Assembly: GCA_002792115.1 (NCBI GenBank)
Contig: PFNQ01000002.1
Coordinates: 1 to 38,212, forward strand
Source: Candidatus Woesearchaeota archaeon CG_4_10_14_0_2_um_filter_33_13
GTDB lineage: Archaea; Nanobdellota; Nanobdellia; Woesearchaeales; GW2011-AR9
DNA length: 38,212 bases
Direction of reading: 5' to 3'
Program-made: the position numbers and the translations under genes
In this document: positions 18,070 through 26,544 of the stretch, piece by piece
Numbering within the stretch: position 1 is the stretch's first letter
How the letters are laid out: each line of letters starts with the position of its first letter
The notes under the pieces: generated by a model
The model's database searches: none
The model's input: the letters and a program-made list of their open reading frames with translations, nothing else
Told to the model about the DNA's origin: nothing

Positions 18070-18202
18070 AGCTAATATGGAACCCTCCCGTTCGCATCCG
18101 TTTAATCAATTAAGCTTCGCTTTTGAATGGACGGCAAACTAATTTTTGTCTTACGAGACACATCAATGCTCACTCCCAATTGGCGAGGGTTTCATAATGG
18201 CT
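18070..18202 (+). ncRNA. Candidate novel structured RNA (alternatively a MITE-like element)
   Basis: Closing stem 18070-18087/18185-18202 (one A.A mismatch, G.U wobbles); hairpin 18098-18109/18123-18134 with inner AAGC-UUC-GCUU; hairpin UGUCU-UACG-AGACA 18147-18160 (UNCG loop); no ORF. Confidence 0.55.
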
Positions 18203-18250
18203 TTCTTCAACAGCAGATTTAAATAAGCGAAAGATGTTCTTTGTCAAATT

Positions 18251-18718
18251 ATGAAAGACTATCTTAAATTGATAATCTCTTTAGCAATACCACAAATTGC
18301 TGGGGCAATTGGATCAATCTTTACAGTTAGTTCCGTTTCTACATGGTATTTAGAGTTAATGAAACCATCTTTTAACCCGCCTAGTTGGGTCTTTGGACCG
18401 GTTTGGACAACGTTGTTTGTTTTAATAGGAGTTGCTTTATTTTTGGTCTGGAAGAAAGGATGGAAAAATAATAAGATTGCGTTGTATGTTTTTTCTGCTC
18501 AAATGGTATTTAATGTGATATGGTCAGCATTATTTTTTGGATTAAGATCTCCATTTTTAGCTTTGATTGAAATTTTTATTTTAAGTATTTTAATTGCACT
18601 TAACATATGTTATTTTTATCGCATTTCTAAGCCAGCAGCTTACTTATTAGTTCCTTATTTTGTATGGGTATGTTTTGCCGCAGTGTTAAACTATTATTTG
18701 TTTGTATTAAATCATTAG
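18251..18718 (+). CDS. tspO: TspO/MBR family protein
   Basis: STWYLELMKPSFNPPSWVFGPVWTTLFVLIGVALFLVW...NVIWSALFFGLRSP; atttaaat TATA-like ~18217 suggests a near-leaderless transcript. Confidence 0.93.
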   Translation: MKDYLKLIISLAIPQIAGAIGSIFTVSSVSTWYLELMKPSFNPPSWVFGPVWTTLFVLIGVALFLVWKKGWKNNKIALYVFSAQMVFNVIWSALFFGLRSPFLALIEIFILSILIALNICYFYRISKPAAYLLVPYFVWVCFAAVLNYYLFVLNH

Positions 18719-18764
18719 TTTTATAAACCTAAAAAATTTACTTTAAACAAAAGAGGTGTTAATA

Positions 18765-19103
18765 ATGAAAAAAAATATTTCTGGTTTAGATCGTACGATT
18801 AGATTAATTGTAGGTGTGTTACTTTTGGTATTGGGGTATTATACTCATTGGATCTGGTACATTGTGGCGTTAGTTCCGTTAATAACAGGATTAACTGGTT
18901 ATTGCGCGCTTTATTCTCTTTTCAAAAGAAAGCCTAAGGTGGAAAGGAAGCCTGAAGTTAAGATAATGCCAGCTAAAATGGCACCAGAAACAGCTTCAAA
19001 AAAAGCTGTTTCAAAGGTTGCTAAAAGGAAAGTGGCTAAGAAAGCTGTCAAGAAAGCTGTCAAGAAAGTTGCTAAAAAGAAAGTAGTAAAGAGAAAAAGA
19101 TAA
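18765..19103 (+). CDS. DUF2892/YgaP-like two-TM protein with Lys/Ala-rich tail
   Basis: GLDRTIRLIVGVLLLVLG...LVPLITGLTGYCALYSLF, then KKAVSKVAKRKVAKKAVKKAVKKVAKKKVVKRKR; gaggtg before ATG 18765. Confidence 0.8.
   Translation: MKKNISGLDRTIRLIVGVLLLVLGYYTHWIWYIVALVPLITGLTGYCALYSLFKRKPKVERKPEVKIMPAKMAPETASKKAVSKVAKRKVAKKAVKKAVKKVAKKKVVKRKR
19038..19073 (+). repeat. 12-nt tandem repeat encoding KKAV
   Basis: AAGAAAGCTGTC x2 followed by AAGAAAGTTGCT. Confidence 0.85.
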
Positions 19104-19137
19104 TTTTCTCTCCTTTTCTTTATTTTTTCTAATTTCT

Positions 19138-19434
19138 TTAGTCTAGCAACAACCCCGTGCATCGCCAATTAATTTCTGCGGTTTTTTGTTCTAAATTAAT
19201 AACGCAAGCAGGATTACATCCTGTTTTTGGTTCTTTCATTTTTAAATTAATCCACCAAGTATTAGTATATTCATTGTGATTAATTTCTTCTGTTAAATAA
19301 GCAGCTTGTCCACATTCACTTTTTTCTGCTAAACTAATGGCCTGGTCTTTGGTAGAATTGTTGTTATTACATCCAGAAATAAAAATTGTTAAAATCAGTA
19401 TCAAACTCAAACTTAAATTAATTATTAATTTCAT
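19138..19434 (-). CDS. Small lipoprotein
   Basis: LSLILILTIFISGCNNN lipobox. Confidence 0.65.
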   Translation of the reverse strand: MKLIINLSLSLILILTIFISGCNNNNSTKDQAISLAEKSECGQAAYLTEEINHNEYTNTWWINLKMKEPKTGCNPACVINLEQKTAEINWRCTGLLLD

Positions 19435-19509
19435 TTTATATAACCTCGCTTTAAGTTTATATATCTGTGAGATATTTAAAAGAATTCATAACTTTAATTG
19501 TGGTCAAAG

Positions 19510-19995
19510 TTATATCCGATTTAATTCCCAAAACAAAGGGTCATATTTCTTCTCTTTAATGATCTGAGCAATCTGTCTTTTGATTTCAAGAATATCTTCT
19601 TTATTTAATGGTTTAAAATTTTCATAAAAACCTGTTGACCTATCAGGTAGTTGAACTGATTCTGGAAATACTTGGATTTTTGCATCCTTAGAACGTCCAA
19701 GTATATGAACATGAAGAAATGGTTTTTCTTGTTTTTTAAAAGCCCAGTTCCCCATATCTTGATAATTTACTTTTATTATTGGAACATCTCTTATAGTCAT
19801 CGCTTTTTCTAATGCTTTTCCAATAATCATTGTTAATCTTATTAATTCAATAGCTACTTTTGGAGAAAGCATAGTTCTATCTATGATTGATTTATCTTTA
19901 ATACTTATTCGAAGGTGACCGCCCTCTTCTCTTGAAACGAAAGGCTTATCATGCGACTCAACTATAAAAGAGTCTGTTTGGTAAATTAAAGTCAT
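19510..19995 (-). CDS. Hypothetical protein, possibly HIT-like
   Basis: FLHVHILGRS resembles HxHxxG of HIT/GalT-like folds; weak. Confidence 0.4.
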   Translation of the reverse strand: MTLIYQTDSFIVESHDKPFVSREEGGHLRISIKDKSIIDRTMLSPKVAIELIRLTMIIGKALEKAMTIRDVPIIKVNYQDMGNWAFKKQEKPFLHVHILGRSKDAKIQVFPESVQLPDRSTGFYENFKPLNKEDILEIKRQIAQIIKEKKYDPLFWELNRI

Positions 19996-20044
19996 ATCTT
20001 AAAAACTGGATTTAAGGTATATAAATATTTCTAGCTTCTCTGGG

Positions 20045-20650
20045 CTAAAATTTCTCTTTAATTTGATACTCTTTTAATGATATTTTATCTTCTTTCCCTT
20101 TTTTAACTTCTAACCAATGCAGGACTGCCCAACCAGCAACGCCCATAATCCCGGCCATAATGAAAGTGTACTTAAAACCAATAAATTGAGCAATGGCTGC
20201 GCCAACTGCAGCAGTGGCTGCTGTTCCTAAACCCGTAAGGGTTGAATAAAGACTCCATTCAAAACTTTCATGTTTATGATCTAGATTAGTACTCCACAAA
20301 CCTAACCAGGTGGGGTAGGCAAGACCACTACCTAATCCATAAACAATCTGGGCTAAATATATCCAATAAATATTCTCTGCAAAAACGTAAATAAATGGCA
20401 CTGAAGTAATTAAGAAGGCTCCCATTATTAACCACTTTACTTTATCATCATGTTCATCGACATAACGAGAAAAAGGTAATTGTATAATACTTTTAGTTAA
20501 GAGGAACATCATACTTGCTAATCCTGCAGCGAAAATTGTTCCCCCAGCTAGGTTCTCTTTGATGAAAATGGCTAAAATTGGATCTACCAAACCAAAACCA
20601 GTTACAAAGAAAATGTCCGAGAACATTAGTAATTTAATGGTTTTGTTCAT
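20045..20650 (-). CDS. Half-length MFS-like transporter (about 6 TM)
   Basis: Hydrophobic segments; FSRYVDEHDDKVKWLIMGAFL resembles the MFS motif A region. Confidence 0.7.
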   Translation of the reverse strand: MNKTIKLLMFSDIFFVTGFGLVDPILAIFIKENLAGGTIFAAGLASMMFLLTKSIIQLPFSRYVDEHDDKVKWLIMGAFLITSVPFIYVFAENIYWIYLAQIVYGLGSGLAYPTWLGLWSTNLDHKHESFEWSLYSTLTGLGTAATAAVGAAIAQFIGFKYTFIMAGIMGVAGWAVLHWLEVKKGKEDKISLKEYQIKEKF

Positions 20651-20809
20651 GGCAGGAGGAATTACTTTTAAGCTTATTAATCTTTCTTGCTACTAAATAC
20701 TAGTGTTTTATTTGTTTCTGGCCGTATCATTATTCTCTTGTCTAGATAAATTTATAAACTTGTTTATGCTCGAGAAAGGTGTTAGATTAAAGGTTAAAGA
20801 GGGGATAAT

Positions 20810-21589
20810 ATGATCTACATTCATAACTTAAGGTCTTTGAATCAAAAGAGTGCTGAAACAGAAGCCACTTATCTACTGAGGCCACTTAGAGAAAAAGCTA
20901 AGTTTCCTTTAAATGATGCTTTTTTAATCAAAGAGTTGGATAGTTTTTTTATTTCTAATACTGATTTAGAAACAATCTCTTTAGCATTTCCTCTTTTAGA
21001 AAAATTGCCTCTTGATCTTGAACAACTTAAAAAAGATAATCAAGGAGAGTTATACGAAAACATTAATATCCTCAGGACACATGCGTTGCTGAAAGAGTTT
21101 CCTGAACCTTTGCAAAATAATTTACAATATCTTAAAGATTTAATGCAGTGGCAGAACGGAGATTTACTTAATTTATTTGCTTTCTTTAATCAGATACCTT
21201 ATCTGAAGATTAACAATAAAGCAGAGTTAAACACTAAATTAAATAATTTGTTTCAAACATTGTTAAGGACCAGCAACTTTACTTTTGGTGCTATGGATAT
21301 TATCAATGAAGCTCATCTTGAACATAGTCGTGGCTTGGTGGAAAGTTTTTCTAAAGGATACTTAATTCATATTTATCTAGAGGAACAGATGAAGGCTTTA
21401 TCTTTTGAGCAAATCTCTCGAAGAGTGCCACCAGCGGAATTGCAGAAACTTAAAGAAATGGAAGGTAATATCAAAATAATTAACAAAAGTATTGAGAAAG
21501 CCTATGAAGTTAACATGCGCATGATTGAATTAGCAGTCAATCTTTATACTTTTACTAAGTGGGCGATGGAAATACAGCTAAGAACTTAG
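20810..21589 (+). CDS. Hypothetical alpha-helical protein
   Basis: 259-aa ORF, no family recognised. Confidence 0.5.
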   Translation: MIYIHNLRSLNQKSAETEATYLLRPLREKAKFPLNDAFLIKELDSFFISNTDLETISLAFPLLEKLPLDLEQLKKDNQGELYENINILRTHALLKEFPEPLQNNLQYLKDLMQWQNGDLLNLFAFFNQIPYLKINNKAELNTKLNNLFQTLLRTSNFTFGAMDIINEAHLEHSRGLVESFSKGYLIHIYLEEQMKALSFEQISRRVPPAELQKLKEMEGNIKIINKSIEKAYEVNMRMIELAVNLYTFTKWAMEIQLRT

Positions 21590-21616
21590 GGTTAACAATT
21601 TAAAGGATCTTAAAGT

Positions 21617-22804
21617 TTATTTTTTAATTCTGGTAGCAATTATCATAAACATTAAAAACATTATTGATGAACCAATCCATAATCCTGAAATACCAAAAAA
21701 GAAGATTAAACCAGAACCAATTAATGGTGCAATAATATTTGCTACAGGTTCTGCAGTATTATATACTCCATAAAACCTTTCTTCATCTTTTTCTTTGATT
21801 TCTTTAAACAAATATGTCTCTTGTAATGGTTCAATCAAAGCTGAACCAAAGTTGATTACTGACATTAACATTAAAACAATGGTGGCGATTGGCGTTATAT
21901 TAAATAATCCTGTAACTATGGCCAAAATTAAAAAGCCTAAACTGACGTAAATTCTTATTCCATGTTTATCAGAGAGTTTGCCAATAAGTTTCTCTAATAA
22001 AATTAAAGGGATCATAGATGCGGCAACAATATATCCTATAACACTTTCTCCAAAACCATGTTCAATAATGTAAATTGGAATGTAAATACTGCTTATAACC
22101 CACCAATAATTCATACCTAAAGAAACGGCATAAACCTTCCTTAATTCTTTTTTCTTAAAAAATAGTTTTATATTAGACCAAAGCTCTTTAATGGTTAGCT
22201 TTTCTTTTTTGTGAATAATTAAAGGATGCTGTTTTATATGCTGGTGGTGAAAAATCATCAAACTGATAAGATACATGCCTGCACTAAATAAGAAAGCGTA
22301 ATCATAAGATAAATATTCTCCTAAAATACCTCCAATCAATGGACCGATTAACCATCCTACATTAGCGTAAAGATAATATCGTCCTTCGGTCATGCCTAAG
22401 TTTTGACTTTTAGCTGTATCTCTTACATATAATGAAAGTACAATCCCTACTAGTAAGGTAAAGAAAGCTCTTGGAATCTCAACAAAAGGTAAATGAAATA
22501 GTTTTGAGATCAAAGTTATAATTACTAAACTAATTGTAATCAGTAAAAGGCTGTATTTTGTTACTTTAATTCTTGAAAAATGGCGAAGAATAACTGTGCT
22601 TAGTAATGATCCACACATGGTTAGTACAGAAATTGCAGAAAAGAATAAACCTACTTTTGCTTCACTTTCAATGAAATTTTCTACAACTAAAGGAAAGATA
22701 GTCCAGAATGCAGCATTCCCCAGACCAACAGTTAAAGCTAGCCAAGCGAATACTTTACCTAGTTCATGTTTATGGTGCGCACTATGCCTCTTTTTGAAAT
22801 ACAT
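21617..22804 (-). CDS. Major facilitator superfamily transporter
   Basis: About 12 hydrophobic segments; LIGKLSDKHGIRIYVSLGF motif A-like. Confidence 0.88.
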   Translation of the reverse strand: MYFKKRHSAHHKHELGKVFAWLALTVGLGNAAFWTIFPLVVENFIESEAKVGLFFSAISVLTMCGSLLSTVILRHFSRIKVTKYSLLLITISLVIITLISKLFHLPFVEIPRAFFTLLVGIVLSLYVRDTAKSQNLGMTEGRYYLYANVGWLIGPLIGGILGEYLSYDYAFLFSAGMYLISLMIFHHQHIKQHPLIIHKKEKLTIKELWSNIKLFFKKKELRKVYAVSLGMNYWWVISSIYIPIYIIEHGFGESVIGYIVAASMIPLILLEKLIGKLSDKHGIRIYVSLGFLILAIVTGLFNITPIATIVLMLMSVINFGSALIEPLQETYLFKEIKEKDEERFYGVYNTAEPVANIIAPLIGSGLIFFFGISGLWIGSSIMFLMFMIIATRIKK

Positions 22805-22879
22805 CCGTTTTAGAAGTATTTTATGGGTTTATATATCTTATCTTAAAATTGAAAAAAAAGTTAAAAATTAATTAGTTTA

Positions 22880-23236
22880 TTAATTAATCTTCAAGGCTTT
22901 CATGATTGCATCAAGTTTTCTATTGATTTCATCAAGGCTATTAGAAGAATTGTCTCTTGGAGCTGATCTATTGTCGTCTTTTCTAAAGCAATCACTACAA
23001 TAGATTGGTTTGTTAGAAGTGGGTTTGAAAGGTACCTCACAAGTTTTGTGACATTTATCACAAATTACTTCATGCATTTCTGTCCTAGATGATCTTCTGT
23101 CACTTCCTCTGTCATCTCTTCTAGCGGAAAATCTACCTGAAGATCTTTCCTGACTGAAGCTACTTTTTCTATCTGATCCGCCATCACGGCCTCTTGATTG
23201 TCTATTATCTGTTCTCTCTCGTTTGAATCCTGCCAT
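22880..23236 (-). CDS. RG/RS-rich protein with CxxC...CxxC zinc ribbon, paralogue of 17813-18007
   Basis: MAGFKRERTDNRQSRGRDGG...VICDKCHKTCEVPFKPTSNKPIYCSDCF; internal Met at 23236 preferred. Confidence 0.75.
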   Translation of the reverse strand: MAGFKRERTDNRQSRGRDGGSDRKSSFSQERSSGRFSARRDDRGSDRRSSRTEMHEVICDKCHKTCEVPFKPTSNKPIYCSDCFRKDDNRSAPRDNSSNSLDEINRKLDAIMKALKIN

Positions 23237-23339
23237 ATTAGTTTCAAAACAATTTCTGTTTATAAATGTATGTTGAGAAATTTGTTTAAGTTGTTTTAAG
23301 AGTAATATGTTAGACAAACCATAAGCTTTATATATCATT

Positions 23340-23363
23340 TCATTTGCATGAATATGCAAATGA
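23340..23363. promoter_or_regulatory. Perfect inverted repeat, candidate ArsR/SmtB operator
   Basis: TCATTTGCAT-GAAT-ATGCAAATGA, 10-bp perfect arms, immediately after TATA-like ctttatatatc. Confidence 0.7.
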
Positions 23364-23623
23364 ACACATTAAACGAAAAATCTTGTTTTTACAAGGCCTT
23401 AGGTGACCCCATTAGATTAAGGATAATTGAATTTCTTCTTAATGAGAAGAAATGTACTTGCATTTGTCATTTAAGTAAACACTTGAATCGAGATCAATCT
23501 GTAATATTCAGGCATGTTCAGGTATTGAAGTCTGTGGGAATATTAAATACAATTAAAGAATCCAAATATTTGATGTGTTGTATTAAAGACAAGGATAAAC
23601 TGAGGAAAATGTTGGAGAATTAA
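23360..23623 (+). CDS. ArsR/SmtB family metalloregulator (start 23348, 23354 or 23360)
   Basis: FYKALGDPIRLRIIEFLLNEKKCTCICHLSKHLNRDQSVIFRHVQVLKSVGI; CTCICHL resembles ELCVCDL metal site. Confidence 0.9.
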   Translation: MNTLNEKSCFYKALGDPIRLRIIEFLLNEKKCTCICHLSKHLNRDQSVIFRHVQVLKSVGILNTIKESKYLMCCIKDKDKLRKMLEN

Positions 23624-23624
23624 A

Positions 23625-23747
23625 ATGAAAGATAAAAAGAAGGGTTTTTTTGCTAAATTATTTGAAAAGATTGACCAAAACTTGGAAGATAAATCCAAAA
23701 AAAGTTGTTGTTGTTGTTGTGAGGGAAAGAAAGATAAGAAATGTTAG
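23625..23747 (+). CDS. Penta-cysteine micro-protein (40 aa), absent from ORF track
   Basis: Manual translation MKDKKKGFFAKLFEKIDQNLEDKSKKSCCCCCEGKKDKKC; starts 1 nt after the arsR stop and overlaps the downstream permease start (ATGTTAG). Confidence 0.75.
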   Translation: MKDKKKGFFAKLFEKIDQNLEDKSKKSCCCCCEGKKDKKC

Positions 23748-24703
23748 AAGAGATAGTTAGTTGGATTTTGTATTCTTTAATTAAATTAGATTCTCAACTA
23801 AAATGGGTGGAATCATTACATTTCTTTATCTCTGATTTTATAAAAATCGTATTATTATTATTTTTGATGATTTCTGTTATCGGTTTCTTAAGAACTTATT
23901 TTCCTCAAGAGAAGCTAAAAAAATGGATTGGTAAAGGGAAATATGGGTTAAACAATTTAATAGCGTCTTCTTTTGGAGCAATAACTCCTTTTTGTTCTTG
24001 CTCATCAATCCCAATGTTTATTGGTTTCTTAGAGGCGGGTGTACCTTTAGGAGTTGCTTTTTCGTTTTTGATTACTTCTCCATTAGTAAATGAATATTTA
24101 GTGATATTAATGTTAGGCCTTTTTGGTTGGAAGATTACTTTAGCTTATGTGATTAGTGGTGTACTAGTTGGGGTTATTTCTGGTATGATTTTAGGAAAGC
24201 TTAAATTAGAAAAATATTTAGTTAAGGATCTCATTACTAAAAAGATTGATGTTTCTAAAGAAGTTAAATATGAGAATATCAAGAAGAGGATGCTTTTTGG
24301 TTATTATGAAGCATTATCGATTATTAAAAAAATTTGGTATTGGATTTTAATTGGTGTTGGTATTGGAGCGATAATTCATAATTATGTCCCCACAGAATTA
24401 ATTCATTCTTTAGTTGCTAAAGGAGGAATTTTCGCTGTTCCATTAGCAGTCCTACTTGGAGTACCTCTTTATGGAAGTTGTGCTGCTATTGTACCTATTG
24501 CAGTTGTTTTGTTTGAGAAAGGTGTTTCTTTAGGAACAGCTTTAGCATTTATGATGGCTATCTCAGCATTAAGTTTCCCAGAAGCTGTAATCTTAAGAAG
24601 AGCGATGAAGTTAAAGTTAATTTTAATCTTCTTTTCAATTGTTACAGTTGCGATAATTTTGACTGGTTATTTGTATAATCTTTTACAATACTTTTTGATT
24701 TAA
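23741..24703 (+). CDS. ArsP/YraQ (DUF318)-type permease
   Basis: ASSFGAITPFCSCSSIPMFIGFLEAGVPLGVAFSFLITSPLVNE...GVPLYGSCAAIVPIA. Confidence 0.9.
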   Translation: MLEEIVSWILYSLIKLDSQLKWVESLHFFISDFIKIVLLLFLMISVIGFLRTYFPQEKLKKWIGKGKYGLNNLIASSFGAITPFCSCSSIPMFIGFLEAGVPLGVAFSFLITSPLVNEYLVILMLGLFGWKITLAYVISGVLVGVISGMILGKLKLEKYLVKDLITKKIDVSKEVKYENIKKRMLFGYYEALSIIKKIWYWILIGVGIGAIIHNYVPTELIHSLVAKGGIFAVPLAVLLGVPLYGSCAAIVPIAVVLFEKGVSLGTALAFMMAISALSFPEAVILRRAMKLKLILIFFSIVTVAIILTGYLYNLLQYFLI

Positions 24704-24782
24704 TAATTAAGTAAAGTTAATTTTATTAATTTAGCATAAGGTTTATTAATCAATTATTTTTTGCGTGATTTGGTGATTTTAT

Positions 24783-25184
24783 ATGAAAACACATTTTTTT
24801 GCATTATTTAGCTTGTTAATTGTAGGGCTGTTTTTAATAGGTTGTTCGCAGAATGAATCTGGTGGATATGTTACTAAAACAAAATTTGTTTCTGCAGAAG
24901 TTGATGGGGCCCAAGTTGTTGATATCAAAGCACAATCAGTAGTTTCTGGTTCTACAAAAAAAGTTATTTCTGAAACAGAATTGTCTAAACATAACACTGA
25001 AGAAGATTGCTTAGTCGCTTATGATGGTAAGGTTTATGATATTACTGAGTTTATTCTAAAGCATAAGGCACCATTAGGTTCATATTGTGGTACTAGTAAA
25101 GAATTTGAGGAGGCTTATATGGGCAAGCATAAAGGTACAAAAGACGATATTTTAAACCAGTTTGTTATTGGTGTTCTTGAGTAA
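24783..25184 (+). CDS. Lipoprotein with cytochrome-b5-like heme-binding domain
   Basis: Lipobox LFLIGC; LSKHNTEEDCLVAYDGKVYDITEFILKHKAPLGSYCGTSKEFEEAYMGKHKG. Confidence 0.8.
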   Translation: MKTHFFALFSLLIVGLFLIGCSQNESGGYVTKTKFVSAEVDGAQVVDIKAQSVVSGSTKKVISETELSKHNTEEDCLVAYDGKVYDITEFILKHKAPLGSYCGTSKEFEEAYMGKHKGTKDDILNQFVIGVLE

Positions 25185-25190
25185 ATTATC

Positions 25191-26480
25191 ATGAATCAAA
25201 AACAAATCTCTTTTTTTAAATATTTCTTATTGTCTTTATTTATTCTAGTTATTGTTGCTTTAATTAACGTTGTTTTATCCTCAGAAATTAAATTAAGTTT
25301 TTTATTGTACACACTAGGAAAATTAACTGGCCTAATTGGATTTTTGTTCCTTTCAATCTTAATCATTTCTGGAGATCTGTCTAGGATATTTGACAAGATA
25401 TTTGGTTTAGATAAAATCATCAAATTTCAAAGAAAATTTTCATTCTTTACTGCCATCTTTGTTTTGGCACACCCACTGTTTTTCATGTTGTCTAACGGAA
25501 TTTTTTCTGATTATTTAATCCCCAATTTTGCTTTAATGCCATTAGCTTTAGGTATCATTTCATTGTACATCTTTATTATAATAATGTTTTGTTCCATAAC
25601 TTACAAAAAAATATCATATCATCTCTGGCAATATCTCCACGTCTTTACTTACATTTTATTTTTCTTTAGTCTTTATCATGCCTTTAATTGGGGTTCCGAT
25701 TCTGGTAATTTTATTGTGAGACTTATTTATGGGTTATTGTTGACTTTTTTTTTAATCGGAATTATTTATCGAACAAATTACAAAATTAAGCAAAGAAAAT
25801 TTAAGTTTAAAGTTTTAAAGATAAACTGGGAAACTAAAGATACTTTTACTTTAATTCTGAAGTCAAATAACCCATTTCACTTTAAAGCGGGGCAGTTTTG
25901 CTTTTTAAGATTAAATAAAGAGAATTTATTTGCTCGGCACCCTTTTACCATCTCTAATTCTCCTAATGGAGACGGAGAGTTACATTTTACAATTAAACTT
26001 CAAGGAAGGTTTACCAAAGCGGTTTCTGAATTAAAAGAAGGTGAGCAAGTTATTGTGGAAGGTCCTTTTGGAACTTTTTATGTAAAGGATAACCAGAAAG
26101 AATTGGTCTTTATTGCTGGTGGGGTTGGTATAACTCCTTTTATGAGTATTATAACAGATCAGATTAACAAACATAATCTACAAAAGATTACTTTATTTTA
26201 TTCATCTAAAAAGAAAACAGAAGTTATCTTTAAAGACAGATTAGACCAAATCAAAGAAAGCTGGTTTAAGAAGGTTTACATCTTAAGTCAAGAAGAGGGT
26301 TTTGAAGAAGAAGAGAAAGGGCGTATCAACAAAGAAATAATTGCCAAACATCTTATTTTATTAGATAATTGCTTGTTTTATATTTGTGGTCCAGAAGGAC
26401 TAAAGAACAGGGTTACAAAAGAATTAATTCATTTAGGTGTTAAGAAAAGTAATATTATTATTGAAGATTTTTTTTGGTAA
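25191..26480 (+). CDS. Ferric-reductase-like transmembrane protein with FAD/NAD(P)H-binding domain
   Basis: N-terminal multi-TM with paired His; ARHPFTISNSPN, VFIAGGVGITPFMSII, FYICGPEGLKNRV. Confidence 0.9.
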   Translation: MNQKQISFFKYFLLSLFILVIVALINVVLSSEIKLSFLLYTLGKLTGLIGFLFLSILIISGDLSRIFDKIFGLDKIIKFQRKFSFFTAIFVLAHPLFFMLSNGIFSDYLIPNFALMPLALGIISLYIFIIIMFCSITYKKISYHLWQYLHVFTYILFFFSLYHAFNWGSDSGNFIVRLIYGLLLTFFLIGIIYRTNYKIKQRKFKFKVLKINWETKDTFTLILKSNNPFHFKAGQFCFLRLNKENLFARHPFTISNSPNGDGELHFTIKLQGRFTKAVSELKEGEQVIVEGPFGTFYVKDNQKELVFIAGGVGITPFMSIITDQINKHNLQKITLFYSSKKKTEVIFKDRLDQIKESWFKKVYILSQEEGFEEEEKGRINKEIIAKHLILLDNCLFYICGPEGLKNRVTKELIHLGVKKSNIIIEDFFW

Positions 26481-26544
26481 TTAGTATTTTGTTAGGTAAA
26501 TAATATAAAGTAACTTTATTTTTGTAATGTAAGAGGTTGATAAT

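Noticed and set aside
18098-18142. Considered archaeal H/ACA or C/D guide RNA
   Set aside because: No ACA/ANA at the expected distance, no RUGAUGA/CUGA boxes, no kink-turn recognised.
18070-18202. Considered 5S rRNA because of ~120-130 nt length and a closing helix
   Set aside because: No 5S-conserved internal sequences; hairpin layout differs.
18911-19168. Minus-strand ORF with FLATFLTAFLTAFLATF
   Set aside because: Antisense to the Lys/Ala-rich tail of the DUF2892 protein; hydrophobicity is a by-product of complementing AAG/GCT repeats.
23065-23247. Minus-strand ORF 60 aa inside 22880-23236
   Set aside because: Overlaps the RG-rich zinc-ribbon gene in another frame; no family features.
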